Of a stretch of 64,000 nucleotides of DNA, positions 8,822 through 17,487 are shown piece by piece; position 1 is the first letter of the stretch; the number at the start of each line of letters is the position of its first letter. The stretch is from Saprospiraceae bacterium. GTDB lineage: Bacteria; Bacteroidota; Bacteroidia; Chitinophagales; Saprospiraceae. The stretch lies in assembly GCA_016715105.1 (NCBI GenBank), contig JADKBO010000007.1, positions 29,109 through 93,108 of the forward strand, given 5' to 3'. Position numbers and translations under genes: made by a program. The notes beneath the pieces are model-generated. The model saw nothing but the letters and a program-made list of their open reading frames with translations. It made no database searches and was not told the origin of the DNA.

Positions 8822-9826
8822 ATGACAGTAGTCTACAAAAACTTAAAGAAAAAAATGAGATCAGGACATTATGAAACGAATTCTTTTAGGGTATTCTTTT
8901 TATTTATTTTAATATCAAATTTAGGTGCCAGTGATTCCATAACCATCACTTTATCCAACCAATTTAAGAAGCCCTTTAAGCATGCGGAAGTCATTATTAA
9001 TAATGGTTTTTATACAACGGATGGAAAAGGCAATCTTACCATTGCAAACACATCAGCAGATTCATTGGAAATGAGAAGTGAAGGGCATCATAACAAAACC
9101 ATTGCATTTAAAGATATATCAGCGGGAAATGAAGTTGTAATGCATAAAGAGTTTGCTTGGACTGATCTCCTAACGCCTATGTTTTACATCGTTTATGGTG
9201 GAATCTGGTTGTTATTGCTCATCATTTTTGCAGAAACAGGGTTATTTGTTGGCTTCTTTTTTCCAGGTGATTCGCTATTATTCATTGCGGGCATTTTGAG
9301 CACATCCTTGGTTGATTCCGTTTCACTCAATACCGGGAATGATTTTTTAAATTTATTGATCATAGGGGGAATGTGTTCGATAGCAGGTATACTGGGCAAT
9401 ATGGTTGGTTATATGACAGGTAATATTGTTGGTCCAGCAATGTATAACTGGAAAGATCACTTATTTTTTAAACAAAAATATCTACATCAAGCAAAAGAGT
9501 TTTACGACAAATATGGTGGTGGCGCCATTGTTTTAGCTCGGTTTTTACCCTTTATCCGAACTTTTGCTCCAATTGTCGCAGGGATTGTAGGAATGGATAA
9601 AAAGAAATTTGGTTTTTATAATATTGTTGGTTGTATCTCTTGGGTTTTTTCTATGCTTTTTACAGGGCATTATTTAAATTCCTTTATGAAAAAGCAATTT
9701 GATTTTGATTTACAAGCCCACCTCGAATTCATTGTGATAGCAATTGTGTTAGTAACAACTGGACCTATTCTGATCAATATGTTTTTTGGCAAAAAGAAAC
9801 AAAAGGAAACATTGGGTGCCGAATAA
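8822..9826 (+). CDS. DedA-family membrane protein with N-terminal periplasmic beta domain
   Basis: The 334-residue product has a signal sequence (about 22-38) and a short beta-rich periplasmic domain (about 40-110, with FKHAEVIINNGFYTTDGKGNL, like carboxypeptidase-regulatory domains). A DedA/SNARE-associated domain follows (about 120-320), with a re-entrant FPGDSLLFIAG segment and the hallmark RFLPFIRTFAPIVAGIVGM. DedA proteins act in undecaprenyl-phosphate or phospholipid flipping and proton-linked membrane homeostasis. The usual family length is about 200-220 residues, so the leader domain is an addition. An in-frame ATG at 8855 gives a tidier signal peptide. A TACTTTTG -7-like box lies at 8790-8797. 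Confidence 0.85.
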   Translation: MTVVYKNLKKKMRSGHYETNSFRVFFLFILISNLGASDSITITLSNQFKKPFKHAEVIINNGFYTTDGKGNLTIANTSADSLEMRSEGHHNKTIAFKDISAGNEVVMHKEFAWTDLLTPMFYIVYGGIWLLLLIIFAETGLFVGFFFPGDSLLFIAGILSTSLVDSVSLNTGNDFLNLLIIGGMCSIAGILGNMVGYMTGNIVGPAMYNWKDHLFFKQKYLHQAKEFYDKYGGGAIVLARFLPFIRTFAPIVAGIVGMDKKKFGFYNIVGCISWVFSMLFTGHYLNSFMKKQFDFDLQAHLEFIVIAIVLVTTGPILINMFFGKKKQKETLGAE

Positions 9827-9842
9827 ACCCCTTCCTATTTGT

Positions 9843-11172
9843 TTAGGTATTTTTGCCTTCAATATTCAACCATTTTTTGCGCTCAACAAATAGACAAATG
9901 ACTATGATGCCATACTCAATGGCTACAACCCATAATTGTTCTTCATAAGGTTGTAAACTATAATTGATGTAAGTCAAAGTTATTAAAAAACTCCAAATCA
10001 AAGGTGTTTTCAAATCCAAAAGACCAGCAAAGAAAACCAGAGTGATGACGTACCAAGGGTGTACAGTGGTGCTCAAAAGTAAAAACATTCCAAAAGCGAA
10101 AATGCCATGAGCAAATTGTGGCTGTATTCCAAAGGACGATTTATTGAAGGCGTTTTTTACAATCAAAAGGAAGGTTGATAAGGCTAGCAATGGGCCGATG
10201 TATAGGATGAGGTTGTATCCTGATATCAATTTTCCAAGCCACCTCAAGACATAATAGACAGATGCATTGAATTCAAATTTTTGGAAGTAGAGGTTGACAC
10301 TTTTGGATAAGTTGATTAAATCAAGTCCAAGTGTAATGGGCAAAAACATCAAAAATAAACACATACCTCCAGATATAAAAAAGCGAGACTTTTGCTCCTT
10401 GGGCATCTTCAAATAAAGATAAGGTAATAGCAATAGTGGTAGCAATTTGGTGGCAATGGCCAAACAGTACCAAAATGCTGCGGATCTGTATTTGTTTTCT
10501 GAAAATGCGTCATACATCAGTATCAGCAGCGCTACCATCACAATCTCAATGTGCAAATTGCCAATGCCTTCTATTATGACCAATGGATTGAGAAAATACG
10601 CAAGTAATAGAAATGTTGCTTGTGGTATTCCTTTTCGATTCCAAGAAAGTACCGTTTTGAGGGCAAAAAGATGAAAAATCAAATAGATGATTTTCATGGC
10701 AATTGCAGCTGAAAAAACGGAATAGGTCAACGCAGACTAAAGCATAAATCAATTGACAAAATGGTGGATAAACAGAAAAGTAATTTGGTGAATTCAACAA
10801 AGGATAAACGGATTGCAAAGTTGCAGGAGCTAGGCTTGATTGGATCAAGGATTCTGGTAAATATCTATAAGGAGAAATGCCATGTAAGGTGAGCTGTCCA
10901 TCCCAATAAAATCGATATATGTCATTGGATAAATTGGGAAATGAAGCGAGTGGGAGACAAGCTACCAAACACGCTAAATATAATTGCCAATTTTTAAAGC
11001 TTGTTTGCAAAACCAAACTATAACCACCAAATGCCAACGCATAGGATGATAAGATGAGTGGAAAATCTTTCTGCGCCGGGAAATAGCACGCCAAAATAAT
11101 TCCACAGACCAACAACAGCCCACCAAAGTAAGCCAAATATGTTTGTTTTTCAATCACACCTTTTGTTTCCAT
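9843..11172 (-). pseudogene. GT-C polyprenyl-phosphate-sugar glycosyltransferase, frameshifted
   Basis: Two overlapping minus-strand frames (11172-10546 and 10730-9843) form one protein of about 442 residues. The junction is the six-base T run at 10713-10718 (minus-strand reading); removing one T joins ...CVDLFRF with SAAIAMKIIYL. About 10-12 membrane segments are predicted. SNDIYRFYWDGQLTLHGISPY (about 82-102) is the first-loop motif, with D84, of the mannosyltransferase/GT87 (MptA/B, DUF2029) group, which uses lipid-phosphate sugars as donors. It is the last gene of an operon with a DprE1-like oxidase and a UbiA phosphoribosyltransferase, so a polyprenyl-phospho-pentose donor is plausible. 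The break may be a sequencing error rather than gene loss. Confidence 0.8.
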
Positions 11173-11175
11173 TTG

Positions 11176-12480
11176 TTAATTCAGCCCCAACCTTTTAGAC
11201 AATAATGAAGCAAATTTTGGATTTTTAGAAACGGTTTTCAAATAACTTTTAGAAAAAATTTCAGCACTCATTCTTGCGTCTTTGGCCAGATATATTCTGC
11301 CCCCAGCATTGGTCACTAATATGTCCAATCGATCCAACAAAGTAAAAATTCCTTTTGTTTTTTTGAAATCCAAAGCCAAAGTATAACCATCTATTGGAAA
11401 ACTCATGACTGCATTTTTATGAGCAGGACCAAGTCTTTTCAAAACTGCCAAATACACTTTTTCCTTACTTTTATGGATTTCAGATAAGATAGGCTCCACC
11501 GCTTCAGCAAATTGGCCAGTAGGAATCACAAATTGATATTGTAGAAAACCATTGGAGCCATACAAGCGATTCCAGTGTTTCATGCCATCCAATGGAAATA
11601 GAAATTTGTCTAAATGGACAATATTAGATTTAGGTTGATGTAAGTGGAAATAAGCAAAGTTAAATACTTTTAGAAGCCATTTATTCAAGGTGAAATTGGG
11701 CATGACCATGGGGACAGAGAATTTTTTATCTATTGGATTTTGCAGAGGATTAGTCATTTGATTTTCATCTAATTCTGCAACATTGGCAAAATTTCCGTAA
11801 GTGTAAATGGCATTCATTTGTCCTGTCTGATGCGAAGCAATGTCTAACCATGCCGCCTGATATCCGCTTTTTTTATTGATTTCAAAAACGTCCAACAACT
11901 GAGAAATATCTTTTATTTTCTGACTTTTCACTTTGAAAAAAGCAGTATTTATTTTCAGCAAAGAAATAGAAACCTGCAGGATGATCCCAGTCAAACCCAT
12001 ACCTCCGATCGTTTCGAAAAATAATTTGCTGTGTAAATCCTTATTACAGGTCACGATTTTTTCTCCGTCAAAGAGGTCAAAGGCTACAACATAATTAGCC
12101 AAAGAGCCAGCTTCATAGTGATTTTTGCCGTGGATATCTGCGGCTACTGCGCCTCCTAGTGTGATGAATTTAGTGCCAGGCACAACAGGTAGAAAATACC
12201 CTTTTGGAATGAGTGACTCCAATACTTCTGAGATTAATAAACCAGATCCACCTATCATTATATCATTTTCTTCGTCAAGAATGAATGGGCTTTTTAAGTT
12301 GAGCGTACTGACGATTGCATCATTCAAGGAAGCATCTCCATAAGACCGACCATTTCCTCTGGCTATGAATTCGTGCACATTTTGGGAGATAGTACATACC
12401 TCATCTGCTTTAGTAGCTGAAAAAACCTGAGCCCGATGTTTTGGGAAGTTGCTCCAATTGCTCGTTAAACCGCTAGACAT
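11176..12480 (-). CDS. DprE1-like FAD-dependent polyprenyl-phospho-ribose oxidase
   Basis: This 434-residue flavoprotein has the FAD-binding (PCMH) block RGNGRSYGDAS (41-51), VVPGTKFITLGGAVAADIHGKNH (99-121) and, in the C-terminal half, FPLDGMKHWNRLYGSNGFLQYQFVIP. All three closely track mycobacterial decaprenylphosphoryl-beta-D-ribose 2'-oxidase. H117 matches the histidine that carries covalent FAD there, and K400 the catalytic Lys418. The benzothiazinone-target Cys387 is replaced by A369 in YTLALDF. Likely reaction: oxidation of the 2'-OH of a polyprenyl-phospho-ribose. Its start overlaps the UbiA gene by 8 bases and its stop is 3 bases from the GT-C gene. A DprE2-type reductase is not nearby. 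Confidence 0.85.
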   Translation of the reverse strand: MSSGLTSNWSNFPKHRAQVFSATKADEVCTISQNVHEFIARGNGRSYGDASLNDAIVSTLNLKSPFILDEENDIMIGGSGLLISEVLESLIPKGYFLPVVPGTKFITLGGAVAADIHGKNHYEAGSLANYVVAFDLFDGEKIVTCNKDLHSKLFFETIGGMGLTGIILQVSISLLKINTAFFKVKSQKIKDISQLLDVFEINKKSGYQAAWLDIASHQTGQMNAIYTYGNFANVAELDENQMTNPLQNPIDKKFSVPMVMPNFTLNKWLLKVFNFAYFHLHQPKSNIVHLDKFLFPLDGMKHWNRLYGSNGFLQYQFVIPTGQFAEAVEPILSEIHKSKEKVYLAVLKRLGPAHKNAVMSFPIDGYTLALDFKKTKGIFTLLDRLDILVTNAGGRIYLAKDARMSAEIFSKSYLKTVSKNPKFASLLSKRLGLN

Positions 12481-13345
12481 AAATCAACCAATAAAAAGTC
12501 AAAACCCAACCAATGATGATCAGATACAGATATCGATCCTCAAAGAGCAAAGAAACAGGTGTGGTTTTTCTAGGTCTTGACCGAATGATGAAAAAGTATC
12601 TCACATATCCCAATAAAACAAAGAAAACAGTAATGTAAATTTTATCTGATTGAAATCTAGTAGTTACCTCAGGAGCAATGGTGTAAGCAAAATAAGCTAG
12701 ACAGTTTAATCCAGCCAATACGTACATGGCAATGTCAATTTGCTTCACTTTGTAAAAGGAAACGGCTGATTTTATTTTTATTGTCTTGGTTTTGCTCATG
12801 ATTTTTTCACTCCTCCTTTTCCCTAAAGCAAGAAATAAGGCCAATAATAAGGTAATCAAAATAAGCCAGATGGACAAGTGGATATTGATTGCAGAAGCAC
12901 CAGCCCAAAGTCTGAAAATAAATCCCAAACTCAAGATGATAATATCCAAAATGGGAATACTTTTTAATTTAAGTGAATAGGCAATATTTAAAATAAAATA
13001 TAAAAAAACGGGCCATAAAATTTGCGATATCGCGCCTAAAATCAGCACAGGAATGGCCAATATTCCCATCAAATTCAAAACTTCGTGGGGTGCAATCAAT
13101 CCAGAAGCATACGCCCTTTTTCTATTCTCTGGATGCAGCTTGTCATCATTTACATCCACCAAATCATTGAACAAATAAACCATAGAAGTCAATAAACAGA
13201 AGCAGATAAAAGCCAACCACAATTTGTAATTCAGGAAACTGGTCAAGAGCTGTTGTCCAAAAAATAATGGTACAAAAATGAAAACATTTTTTATCCAATG
13301 TTTATACCTGAGTGCGTGTAATATTGTATTGATAGGAATGGCCAT
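12473..13345 (-). CDS. UbiA-family polyprenyl-phosphate phosphoribosyltransferase
   Basis: A 290-residue integral membrane prenyltransferase with about 8-9 helices. The first Asp-rich motif is NDLVDVNDDKLHPENRKR (60-77), with the HP-x-x-x-R signature that marks the phosphoribosyl-transferring subgroup (Rv3806c-type) rather than ubiquinone or menaquinone enzymes. The second region, FRLWAGASAINIHLSIW...LFLALGKRRSE, also fits that subgroup. The enzyme would move 5-phosphoribose from PRPP to a polyprenyl phosphate at the inner membrane. It is first in a tight operon with the DprE1-like oxidase and a GT-C transferase. Starts at ATG 13345. Confidence 0.85.
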   Translation of the reverse strand: MAIPINTILHALRYKHWIKNVFIFVPLFFGQQLLTSFLNYKLWLAFICFCLLTSMVYLFNDLVDVNDDKLHPENRKRAYASGLIAPHEVLNLMGILAIPVLILGAISQILWPVFLYFILNIAYSLKLKSIPILDIIILSLGFIFRLWAGASAINIHLSIWLILITLLLALFLALGKRRSEKIMSKTKTIKIKSAVSFYKVKQIDIAMYVLAGLNCLAYFAYTIAPEVTTRFQSDKIYITVFFVLLGYVRYFFIIRSRPRKTTPVSLLFEDRYLYLIIIGWVLTFYWLIYV

Positions 13346-13898
13346 ATGTATGTTGCTAAGTAAAGATAAGGATTAGGACAATGTTATTTCAAAAAAGCAC
13401 CATTGGTTTTCAATTCAATCAATTTGTAGGAACCCAATTGAGTCGAGTTTATTCGTTTATTTGTTTATGCGTTTATAAACTTCTCCACCAAAATTGTGAA
13501 ACTTAAAGGTTTCTTTTGAGCTAACGGAATCGGATCGAAAAACGGACCTTCGATCTTGTTTCGGACCTCCGGTTTCCAATAGTTTGGGATGCCACGAATT
13601 CACGAAAAAAAACTCTTTATCACGAATTTACATTTCTTATTCCTGATTTTATAAAGCTGACAACTGACAACTGACAGCTGATTTCCTTACGATTTTGGGC
13701 TAAAGCCCACGTTCTCGTGATGGACCATTAGCCACACAGGCTAAAGCCAGTGGCTAATGATGATGGCTCACAACTTGCCTGCTAGATTTTTGCTAAAATT
13801 CAGGGTTTCCAAAATTCGTACTCCCGGACCTTCACGATTTCCGATTTCCGTCCTCCGATTTCCTTCCCATAGCTATCGGAAAATATTTATCTTGCGTC
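13346..13898. repeat. Intergenic repeat-rich region with one GGGCTAAAGCCC element
   Basis: No gene is seen in these 553 bases. The stretch holds drifting short repeats (GTTTATGCGTTTATAAAC-like near 13455-13480, ACTGACAACTGACAGCTG near 13663-13681, TTTCCGATTTCCG-like near 13842-13862). It also holds one dispersed palindromic element at about 13697-13795: the palindrome GGGCTAAAGCCC (13697-13708), then a hairpin made of CATTAGCCAC and its partner GTGGCTAATG. A half palindrome of the TAGCTATCGG type is at 13869-13879. The region separates divergently transcribed ubiA and O-antigen ligase genes, so promoters for both should lie here, but none is clear. Confidence 0.6.
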
Positions 13899-15248
13899 AT
13901 GCAATGGAAACATATACATAGGATTGCGCATTTTTTCATTTATGCATTATTGATTTGTACACCGCTTGCCACAGAAGTTTCTTTTGGAAGATTGAAAATC
14001 AATATGCCCACAGAGCCATTGCTTTGTGTAACAGCTATTTTGCTTTTCTTAGCCATTGATAAAAAGGCGCTGTGGCAAAGTTCTTTTGTGCGACACCCAT
14101 TGACTTTGCTAGCTATATTCTACCAGTTGTGGATGACGATGATGGTTGTTTTTTCGTCTGATCGGTTGATTTCACTGAAATATGTTTTGGTCAACAACGC
14201 CCACTTTTGGGTTTTCTATTTAGGCTTTTATTATTTTGCCCAAAAGCAAAAACTACCGTTATTGAGGTGGGTAGGAAGTTATGGCCTTGCATTGATTGTC
14301 GTAATCTTTCTTGCATGGTATAAATTCATGCAATTTGATTTTAATATCAATGTTGCCGTAATTTTAGCGCAACCCTTTTATAATGACAATACCCTTTTTA
14401 GTGCCAGTTTGGTTTTTGTATTGCCAATTATATTCCTCATTCCCCATAAAAATACAACATTCAAATTTGTAAAGGTGGTCGTTATTTTACTTGTTGGAAG
14501 TGCCATTTTCATAACTTATTGCAGAGCTGCTTGGGCGAGTATATTTTTGGTCTCTCTGGTCATTTTTTTGATCATCACTTTCCAATTAAAAATAAAACAT
14601 TTTTTAGGTTTGGCCATTGTTGTTGTTTTCATTACTGGATTGTTTTTGCCCACCATTTCCAACAATCTAGCCTCTATTAAAACAGAATCTAAAAAAGGAA
14701 ACTGGTTGGATCAATTGGCTTCCATTGGTAATATCACGACTGATGTTTCCAATTTAGAGCGCATCAACAGATATAAATGTGCCATTCGCATGTTCAAAGA
14801 TCGGCCAGTCACGGGATTTGGTCCTGGCACCTATCAATATGCGTATTTACCCTATCAGAAAACTTCTGAAATGACAAGGATAAGTATGCAAAAAGATGCT
14901 ACTACAATTCTGGATAAACCGCAAAATGGAAGAGGGGGCGGTGCGCATTCAGAGTATTTGCAAGCATTATCAGAACTGGGAATCGTTGGTTTTATATACT
15001 GGATAGCGATTGTTTTTTTAAGCTTTTATACTGCTTTAAAGGTGTATTTTAATGAAACTTCAACTACACATAACAAGAAATTGTCAATGACGATTTTGTT
15101 TGCCATTTTAGCATATCTTGTCCATGCTACTTTTAATAATTTCATGCACAGCGAAGAAGTTGCCATTTTATTTTGGCCAATGATTGCGATGTTGGTTATC
15201 CTGGATAATACTGACAATTTAATTATTCCTGGTGAAGAAGTGAGGTAA
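13899..15248 (+). CDS. O-antigen ligase / Wzy-family polymerase
   Basis: A 449-residue membrane protein with about 11-12 helices. It contains the conserved YCRAAWASIF segment, a large periplasmic loop (about 265-350) and, after it, HSEYLQALSELGIVGFIYW, the Wzy_C signature of O-antigen ligases and polymerases. These enzymes transfer or polymerise undecaprenyl-linked glycans at the periplasmic face. The nearby UbiA/DprE1/GT-C operon fits a surface-polysaccharide setting, although it is on the other strand. Its 3' end overlaps the convergent FMN-reductase gene by 26 bases. Ligase and polymerase cannot be separated by sequence alone. Confidence 0.85.
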   Translation: MQWKHIHRIAHFFIYALLICTPLATEVSFGRLKINMPTEPLLCVTAILLFLAIDKKALWQSSFVRHPLTLLAIFYQLWMTMMVVFSSDRLISLKYVLVNNAHFWVFYLGFYYFAQKQKLPLLRWVGSYGLALIVVIFLAWYKFMQFDFNINVAVILAQPFYNDNTLFSASLVFVLPIIFLIPHKNTTFKFVKVVVILLVGSAIFITYCRAAWASIFLVSLVIFLIITFQLKIKHFLGLAIVVVFITGLFLPTISNNLASIKTESKKGNWLDQLASIGNITTDVSNLERINRYKCAIRMFKDRPVTGFGPGTYQYAYLPYQKTSEMTRISMQKDATTILDKPQNGRGGGAHSEYLQALSELGIVGFIYWIAIVFLSFYTALKVYFNETSTTHNKKLSMTILFAILAYLVHATFNNFMHSEEVAILFWPMIAMLVILDNTDNLIIPGEEVR

Positions 15249-15747
15249 AAGCATTTACAGCAGTAACCACCTTGCTATGGGTAATATCATCTGTTATTTC
15301 ATCATTTTTGATTTTAGTTTTGGCATATGAAATCAGTAATTGGCACTCTTCTGGAATGATTGCCTCAATAACTTTTAAGGTTTCTAATAATGAGGTGTGT
15401 GCTTTTTCTCCAGAACTGGAAGCCGTTATCAATAAGACAGGTTTTTGAGAAAATTCCATAGATGCTACCGTCCAATCCAGGGCATTTTTAAGACTTCCGG
15501 GCACACCCATTGCATATTCTGGCGTACAAATTAGGACACCAGAAGCCGCCTTTATTTTATCTTTAAATAGTGATACTTCTTTCGTGTCATTAAGGTCTGG
15601 ATTGAAATGGGGTAATTCACTCAAACCGCTATAAATTTCGATTTCTAATTGTTCCAGGAATAAATGCTTAATGGCCTTAATCAAGGAAAGATTTGTTGAC
15701 TGAGCCCTGGTGCTTCCGCAAATAGCCAGAATATTTAATTTACTCAT
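15223..15747 (-). CDS. NAD(P)H-dependent FMN reductase
   Basis: The 174-residue flavodoxin-fold protein starts LNILAICGSTRAQSTN, the phosphate-binding loop for FMN. TPEYAMGVPGSLKNALDW (about 85-102) is the classic FMN_red motif that contacts the isoalloxazine ring. The family reduces FMN, quinones or azo dyes with NAD(P)H in the cytoplasm. It lies 17 bases downstream of the cupin gene on the same strand, so the two are probably co-transcribed. The stop lies inside the end of the convergent O-antigen ligase gene. Confidence 0.9.
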   Translation of the reverse strand: MSKLNILAICGSTRAQSTNLSLIKAIKHLFLEQLEIEIYSGLSELPHFNPDLNDTKEVSLFKDKIKAASGVLICTPEYAMGVPGSLKNALDWTVASMEFSQKPVLLITASSSGEKAHTSLLETLKVIEAIIPEECQLLISYAKTKIKNDEITDDITHSKVVTAVNAFTSLLHQE

Positions 15748-15764
15748 TTTAAATTCTTAAAAGT

Positions 15765-16103
15765 TTACAAATCTACTCGGTCTCCGTGTGATCGGGGCTG
15801 AGAGATGACCAGGAATTGTAGAGGTTCGTTTCCGTAATTTGCAATTTTATGAGGCCTTTGCGGTGAAATGTGAATGCCTTCATTTTGAGAAATTACGATT
15901 TTTTCATGTTCAATGTAAAAGGTGGCCTCCCCTTTTAAAATGTAGAAAAATTGTTGTGCCTTGTTGTGGTAATGTAATTTTTCTTCAGCAGAAACTGGCA
16001 TGTTTTCTTCAATAACACTGAGGCCTTCTGATGCCAAAAGATGCCAACCGTCACAGTTGTTGCCCCATTTATAATGATTTGAAGTTTTTTTGCTAATCTT
16101 CAT
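15765..16103 (-). CDS. Cupin-domain protein
   Basis: The 112-residue protein is essentially one cupin barrel. Motif 1 appears as LHYHNKAQQFFYILKGEATF (about 43-62), where two histidines and a glutamine replace the usual HxH...E metal set. Motif 2 contains PQRPHKIANYG (about 82-92) with the conserved histidine. Small single-domain cupins of this kind act as sugar isomerases, dioxygenases or simple ligand sensors; the substrate here is unknown. It is upstream of the FMN reductase in a likely two-gene unit. Confidence 0.85.
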   Translation of the reverse strand: MKISKKTSNHYKWGNNCDGWHLLASEGLSVIEENMPVSAEEKLHYHNKAQQFFYILKGEATFYIEHEKIVISQNEGIHISPQRPHKIANYGNEPLQFLVISQPRSHGDRVDL

Positions 16104-16261
16104 TTCTATGAATTTTAAATGAAAAAAATCAATAATCTAAAGGTAAAGAGGTGTAAAACTATCACAATTCAATTTAATAAATTTTTGAAAAATCCCTTGA
16201 GCACATTTTTCAATTATTTACAGTACAGCGCAACCATTCTTTATGGTGTATACATATAGAC

Positions 16262-17212
16262 ATGATATTAAAACACTTGATCCTTCCCATGTTCAACCAT
16301 ACTGAAGTTTTGAAATTAATGGGTAATCGATTTGAATTTACAGCAGTTGCTCAATCAAAGTCTGCTGCTTTTTTTGCTGTCGAGGTAGGTATAAATGAAG
16401 TGCGGCGAATAGAAAACCTACTCACCACTTTCAATGAAACCAGTGTTACTGCACAGATCAACGAATATGCCGGAATCAAACCAGTTCAGGTGCCAGCTGA
16501 AGTTTTTGAGTTGATCTTTCGTGCAAGTAAAATTTCTGACATCACTCAAGGAGCATTTGACATCACCTATGGATCCATTGATAAAAAATACTGGAATTTT
16601 GATACCCACATGGAAACTTTGCCAGATATAAAAAAGGCAAAAAAGGCAGTCAGACTCATTGATTATAATAAGGTCATATTGAAAAGAAAAGAGCAAACAG
16701 TTTTCCTGCAAAATAAAGGCATGCGTCTTGGGTTTGGTGGAATAGGAAAGGGTTATGCGGCAGATAAAGCAAAAATGGTGATGGAAGAAAATGGAGCTTG
16801 CTGCGGAGTGGTAAATGCAGCAGGGGATCTGACAGCGTGGGGGACACAAAAAGATGGAAGTCCCTGGACAATAGGGATAGCTGACCCCAACGCTAAAAAT
16901 GCGCTCTTTTCAAAATTTGAAATCAATAACATGTCTGTGGCCACAAGCGGTAATTATGAAAAATTCGCCATAATAAATGGGAGAAAATATTCCCATACCA
17001 TCAATCCGAGAACTGGAATGCCCGCACATGGTATAAAATCAGCAACAGTGATTTGTCAAAGTGGTGAACTCGCTGATGCACTCACAACTCCCCTCATCGT
17101 CATGGGCATTGAAGCAGGTTTACATATGATCAACCAGCTTACAGGCATTGAGGCCATCATTATTGACGATAAAAATCGATTATTTCATTCAAAAAATATA
17201 AATCTACTCTAA
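16262..17212 (+). CDS. apbE: FAD:protein FMN transferase (ApbE)
   Basis: The 316-residue protein shows all ApbE blocks: RLGFGGIGKGYAADKA (about 159-174), VVNAAGDLTAWG, SVATSGNYEKF, KYSHTINPRTGMPAHG, and SGELADALTTPLIVMG near the C-terminus, which supplies the Mg-binding Asp and Thr. ApbE attaches FMN through a phosphoester to a Thr or Ser of exported proteins. No clear signal peptide or lipobox is seen with the ATG at 16262, unlike many periplasmic ApbE proteins, though a hydrophobic start is present. The next gene begins immediately after the stop, and the order ApbE-DUF4266-DUF3570 recurs widely in Gram-negative genomes. Confidence 0.93.
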   Translation: MILKHLILPMFNHTEVLKLMGNRFEFTAVAQSKSAAFFAVEVGINEVRRIENLLTTFNETSVTAQINEYAGIKPVQVPAEVFELIFRASKISDITQGAFDITYGSIDKKYWNFDTHMETLPDIKKAKKAVRLIDYNKVILKRKEQTVFLQNKGMRLGFGGIGKGYAADKAKMVMEENGACCGVVNAAGDLTAWGTQKDGSPWTIGIADPNAKNALFSKFEINNMSVATSGNYEKFAIINGRKYSHTINPRTGMPAHGIKSATVICQSGELADALTTPLIVMGIEAGLHMINQLTGIEAIIIDDKNRLFHSKNINLL

Positions 17213-17455
17213 ATGAACACATTGCTCAAAATTTTCAAAAACCTAGATTCTAAACTCATTCTGTTCAGTTTTTTAGTAATAATATTCGGTTCATGCAAAA
17301 CTGTGAACTTCAACCAAAAAGCCTACATAAATGATGGGGAAATGATTTTGTCCATGCGTCAATTAGAAAAGATGGAACTCAATTTTCAATTGTATAGAGA
17401 AGGATCGGCCGGAGCAAATGGAGGCAAAAGCGGTGGAGGATGTGGTTGCAACTGA
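17213..17455 (+). CDS. DUF4266 small lipoprotein with Gly-rich GCGC tail
   Basis: The 80-residue product has a hydrophobic leader ending in the lipobox IFGSC (Cys at 28). A short conserved body (INDGEMILSMRQLEKMELNFQLYREGS) follows, then a Gly-rich tail ending GGKSGGGCGCN. This is the DUF4266 pattern, a small lipoprotein almost always found beside ApbE and DUF3570. The tail cysteines could bind metal or cofactor; no canonical ApbE target motif (D-x3-[ST]-GA-[ST]) is visible. It starts directly after the apbE stop and 32 bases before the DUF3570 gene. Function is unknown. Confidence 0.8.
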   Translation: MNTLLKIFKNLDSKLILFSFLVIIFGSCKTVNFNQKAYINDGEMILSMRQLEKMELNFQLYREGSAGANGGKSGGGCGCN

Positions 17456-17487
17456 TTATTAAAACAGTTATAAATTAAAAAAGAATA

